This document shows, piece after piece, positions 62,558 to 64,000 of a DNA stretch of 64,000 nucleotides. Source of the DNA: Lagopus muta (lineage: Eukaryota; Chordata; Aves; Galliformes; Phasianidae); assembly GCF_023343835.1 (NCBI RefSeq), contig NC_064438.1, forward strand, positions 21,224,077 to 21,288,076, in the 5' to 3' direction. The position numbers and the translations under genes were made by a program. Under the pieces are notes generated by a model. The model saw nothing but the letters and a program-made list of their open reading frames with translations, did no database searches and had not been told where the DNA came from. Numbering within the stretch: position 1 is the stretch's first letter; each line of letters starts with the position of its first letter.

Positions 62558-64000
62558 GTTTGTCTGTGAATTGATACTGCTGTTTGAAGTTGTGTCCCGT
62601 TTTCCCCATTAGTAAAATAGTGGAGGTTGTGGGTTGTGGAGTTTTTGAGCTGGTTGGATTTTGGGATTTTTTTTGAGGCTCATCAGAGGAGGACGTACCT
62701 TTGGAGTTTGTAAATTATAGTAAGAAGTGGCTTAGTCCCCTTTTGAGAGTTTGAAGTATTTAATGCTTGTTTACTTTGCTAGCAGTGCAAGCTAAGATCA
62801 ATAGTAGATTTTAGGAATGCCAAGCTTTTATTAAGTAAGGCTTTGTTTTACTTAAAAAGAAAAAGAAAAAAAAAGATTATCAGTATTTACTTTTTTTTTT
62901 TTTTTCTGAAGTTGTCTTTTTCTGACAGATTTGAGCTACTTGTGTAGTCTTCTATGCATTTTTAACCTGCATGGAACAGCTAGCTGGTTCTTTCTAGGAA
63001 GGACGAAGATTACTCACTTGAGAAATTACAGCTTTCTCTCATTTAAATGTGCTACACTCAGGCATGCTAGCAGGAGTAAATGTTTTACTTGCCTTCAAAG
63101 AGGACAGGAAAGAGGCAAAGATTCCTAAGGACTTAATTTTCTTTTCAAATATACATGTGGAACCTGGAATAAGAACTACTCCTTAATGGAAACAATATTC
63201 CCATAGATAGCTCAGATATGTGTTTAATATTTCATTAATTATTTCTACAGCCCTTACGTGGATTGTAATTTCTTTTGTTATGCTATTGTGTGACTCAAGG
63301 AAGGACTTCTTCCAATTTAATATTTTGTCTCTACCAGAAGGAGCAGAAAACTGCAATACACAACTAATAAATACAAGAGTAGAGCTCCGTTCTGATCAGT
63401 TTAATGACTGCTTTTGTAGCCCTAAAATAAGGTGTTAGCCTGATTTAATAAGTATTGGCTATTTGTATATCTTCAATTAGACAGTTCACCAAGGAAATCT
63501 GATACAGGAATATTGGGAAGCCTTGGAAGCTTTGGAAGGTGTGCTCTAACACTGAAAACCCAGATCAAAAACCAGCGCACTGATGTGCTAGAGCTACACA
63601 TAAAAATTGTTTGTTTTGTAATATGGAATGTGTTTTGGAGTTTCCTGTCATCTGGCTTAAGAAAACAGGAATATTTATTTTTAATTATGTTTTCTTCTTG
63701 GATGTTCTTCCTGTTCAGGTTATCAGGATGGGTTTTGCAAGCCGTAAGACTTACTAACTCCAACTTGAATGATTGATATACATAGTGTAGATATGTCGAT
63801 TTTGTATATGACCTGCTAGAAATGTTTGCTTGATATATTTTAGCATTTTTTGCTTATTTGCAGTTGTATTTTCATTGTTGACTTTTTTACAATATGAGTG
63901 TTTTTCTATGGTGTGAGTGGATCAAGCTTGAATTTCTGTTTTTTAATGCTACCCAAATTTTAGCTCATTTGTGAAGTTTAACTACATAAATAGTGGGGTA
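62558..64000 (+). other. TTC17: TTC17 intron 10 (partial)
   Basis: Runs to the window edge. It contains neighbouring A-rich (62850-62875) and T-rich (62891-62906) tracts. No further TTC17 exon was recognised. Confidence 0.75.

Noticed and set aside
1-64000. tRNA, rRNA, snoRNA, microRNA, CRISPR or bacterial-type operons
   Set aside because: No cloverleaf, box motifs, regular spacer array or prokaryotic gene layout was seen by eye; a covariance-model scan would be needed to exclude small RNAs in introns.

Overview
This is vertebrate nuclear DNA, almost certainly avian and probably from a galliform such as chicken. The interspersed repeats are nearly all CR1 LINE 3' ends, recognised by the 8-bp ATTCTGTG / ATTCTATG type tails. 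No Alu-, B1- or L1-like sequence is visible, and genes are split into short exons with GT..AG introns and CpG-island promoters. There is no bacterial, phage, CRISPR or operon-like structure. Species and chromosome are inferences; I recall the same gene pair on chicken chromosome 5 and human 11p.

Layout. Positions 1 to about 28,600 are an AT-rich intergenic desert with no convincing exon. It contains simple repeats (including a 32-bp T run), six clear CR1 fragments plus one doubtful one, and one isolated CpG-rich patch at about 27,290-27,475. Positions 28,640-29,330 are a CpG island holding the promoter and first coding exon of API5. API5 is complete on the + strand: 14 coding exons from 28,979 to 42,086 join in frame to 523 codons plus stop. 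Its 3' UTR runs to a probable poly(A) site near 44,150. A gap of less than 1 kb follows. A second CpG island (about 44,880-45,480) then holds the promoter and first exon of TTC17, also on the + strand. Ten TTC17 exons (45,034-62,557, 444 codons) are inside the window, and the gene runs off the right edge.

Gene roles. API5 is a nuclear HEAT/ARM-repeat scaffold that protects cells from apoptosis. Its leucine zipper, basic nuclear-localisation region and Arg-Gly tail are all legible here. TTC17 is a large TPR protein with an N-terminal hydrophobic leader, linked to actin organisation and ciliogenesis and more recently to the endoplasmic reticulum. The two genes are head-to-tail neighbours and not functional partners as far as I know. 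The gap is short enough that API5 3'-end choice and TTC17 initiation could affect each other.

I found no clearly undescribed system. The observations most worth testing are an in-frame coding-like segment with a 3' splice site in TTC17 intron 5 (60,288-60,365), a near-consensus CTCF-type motif in the API5 island, two YY1-type motifs that each contain an in-frame ATG at TTC17 exon 1, and the isolated CpG patch upstream of API5. All exon boundaries were read by eye from conserved protein sequence and splice signals; no alignment was run.
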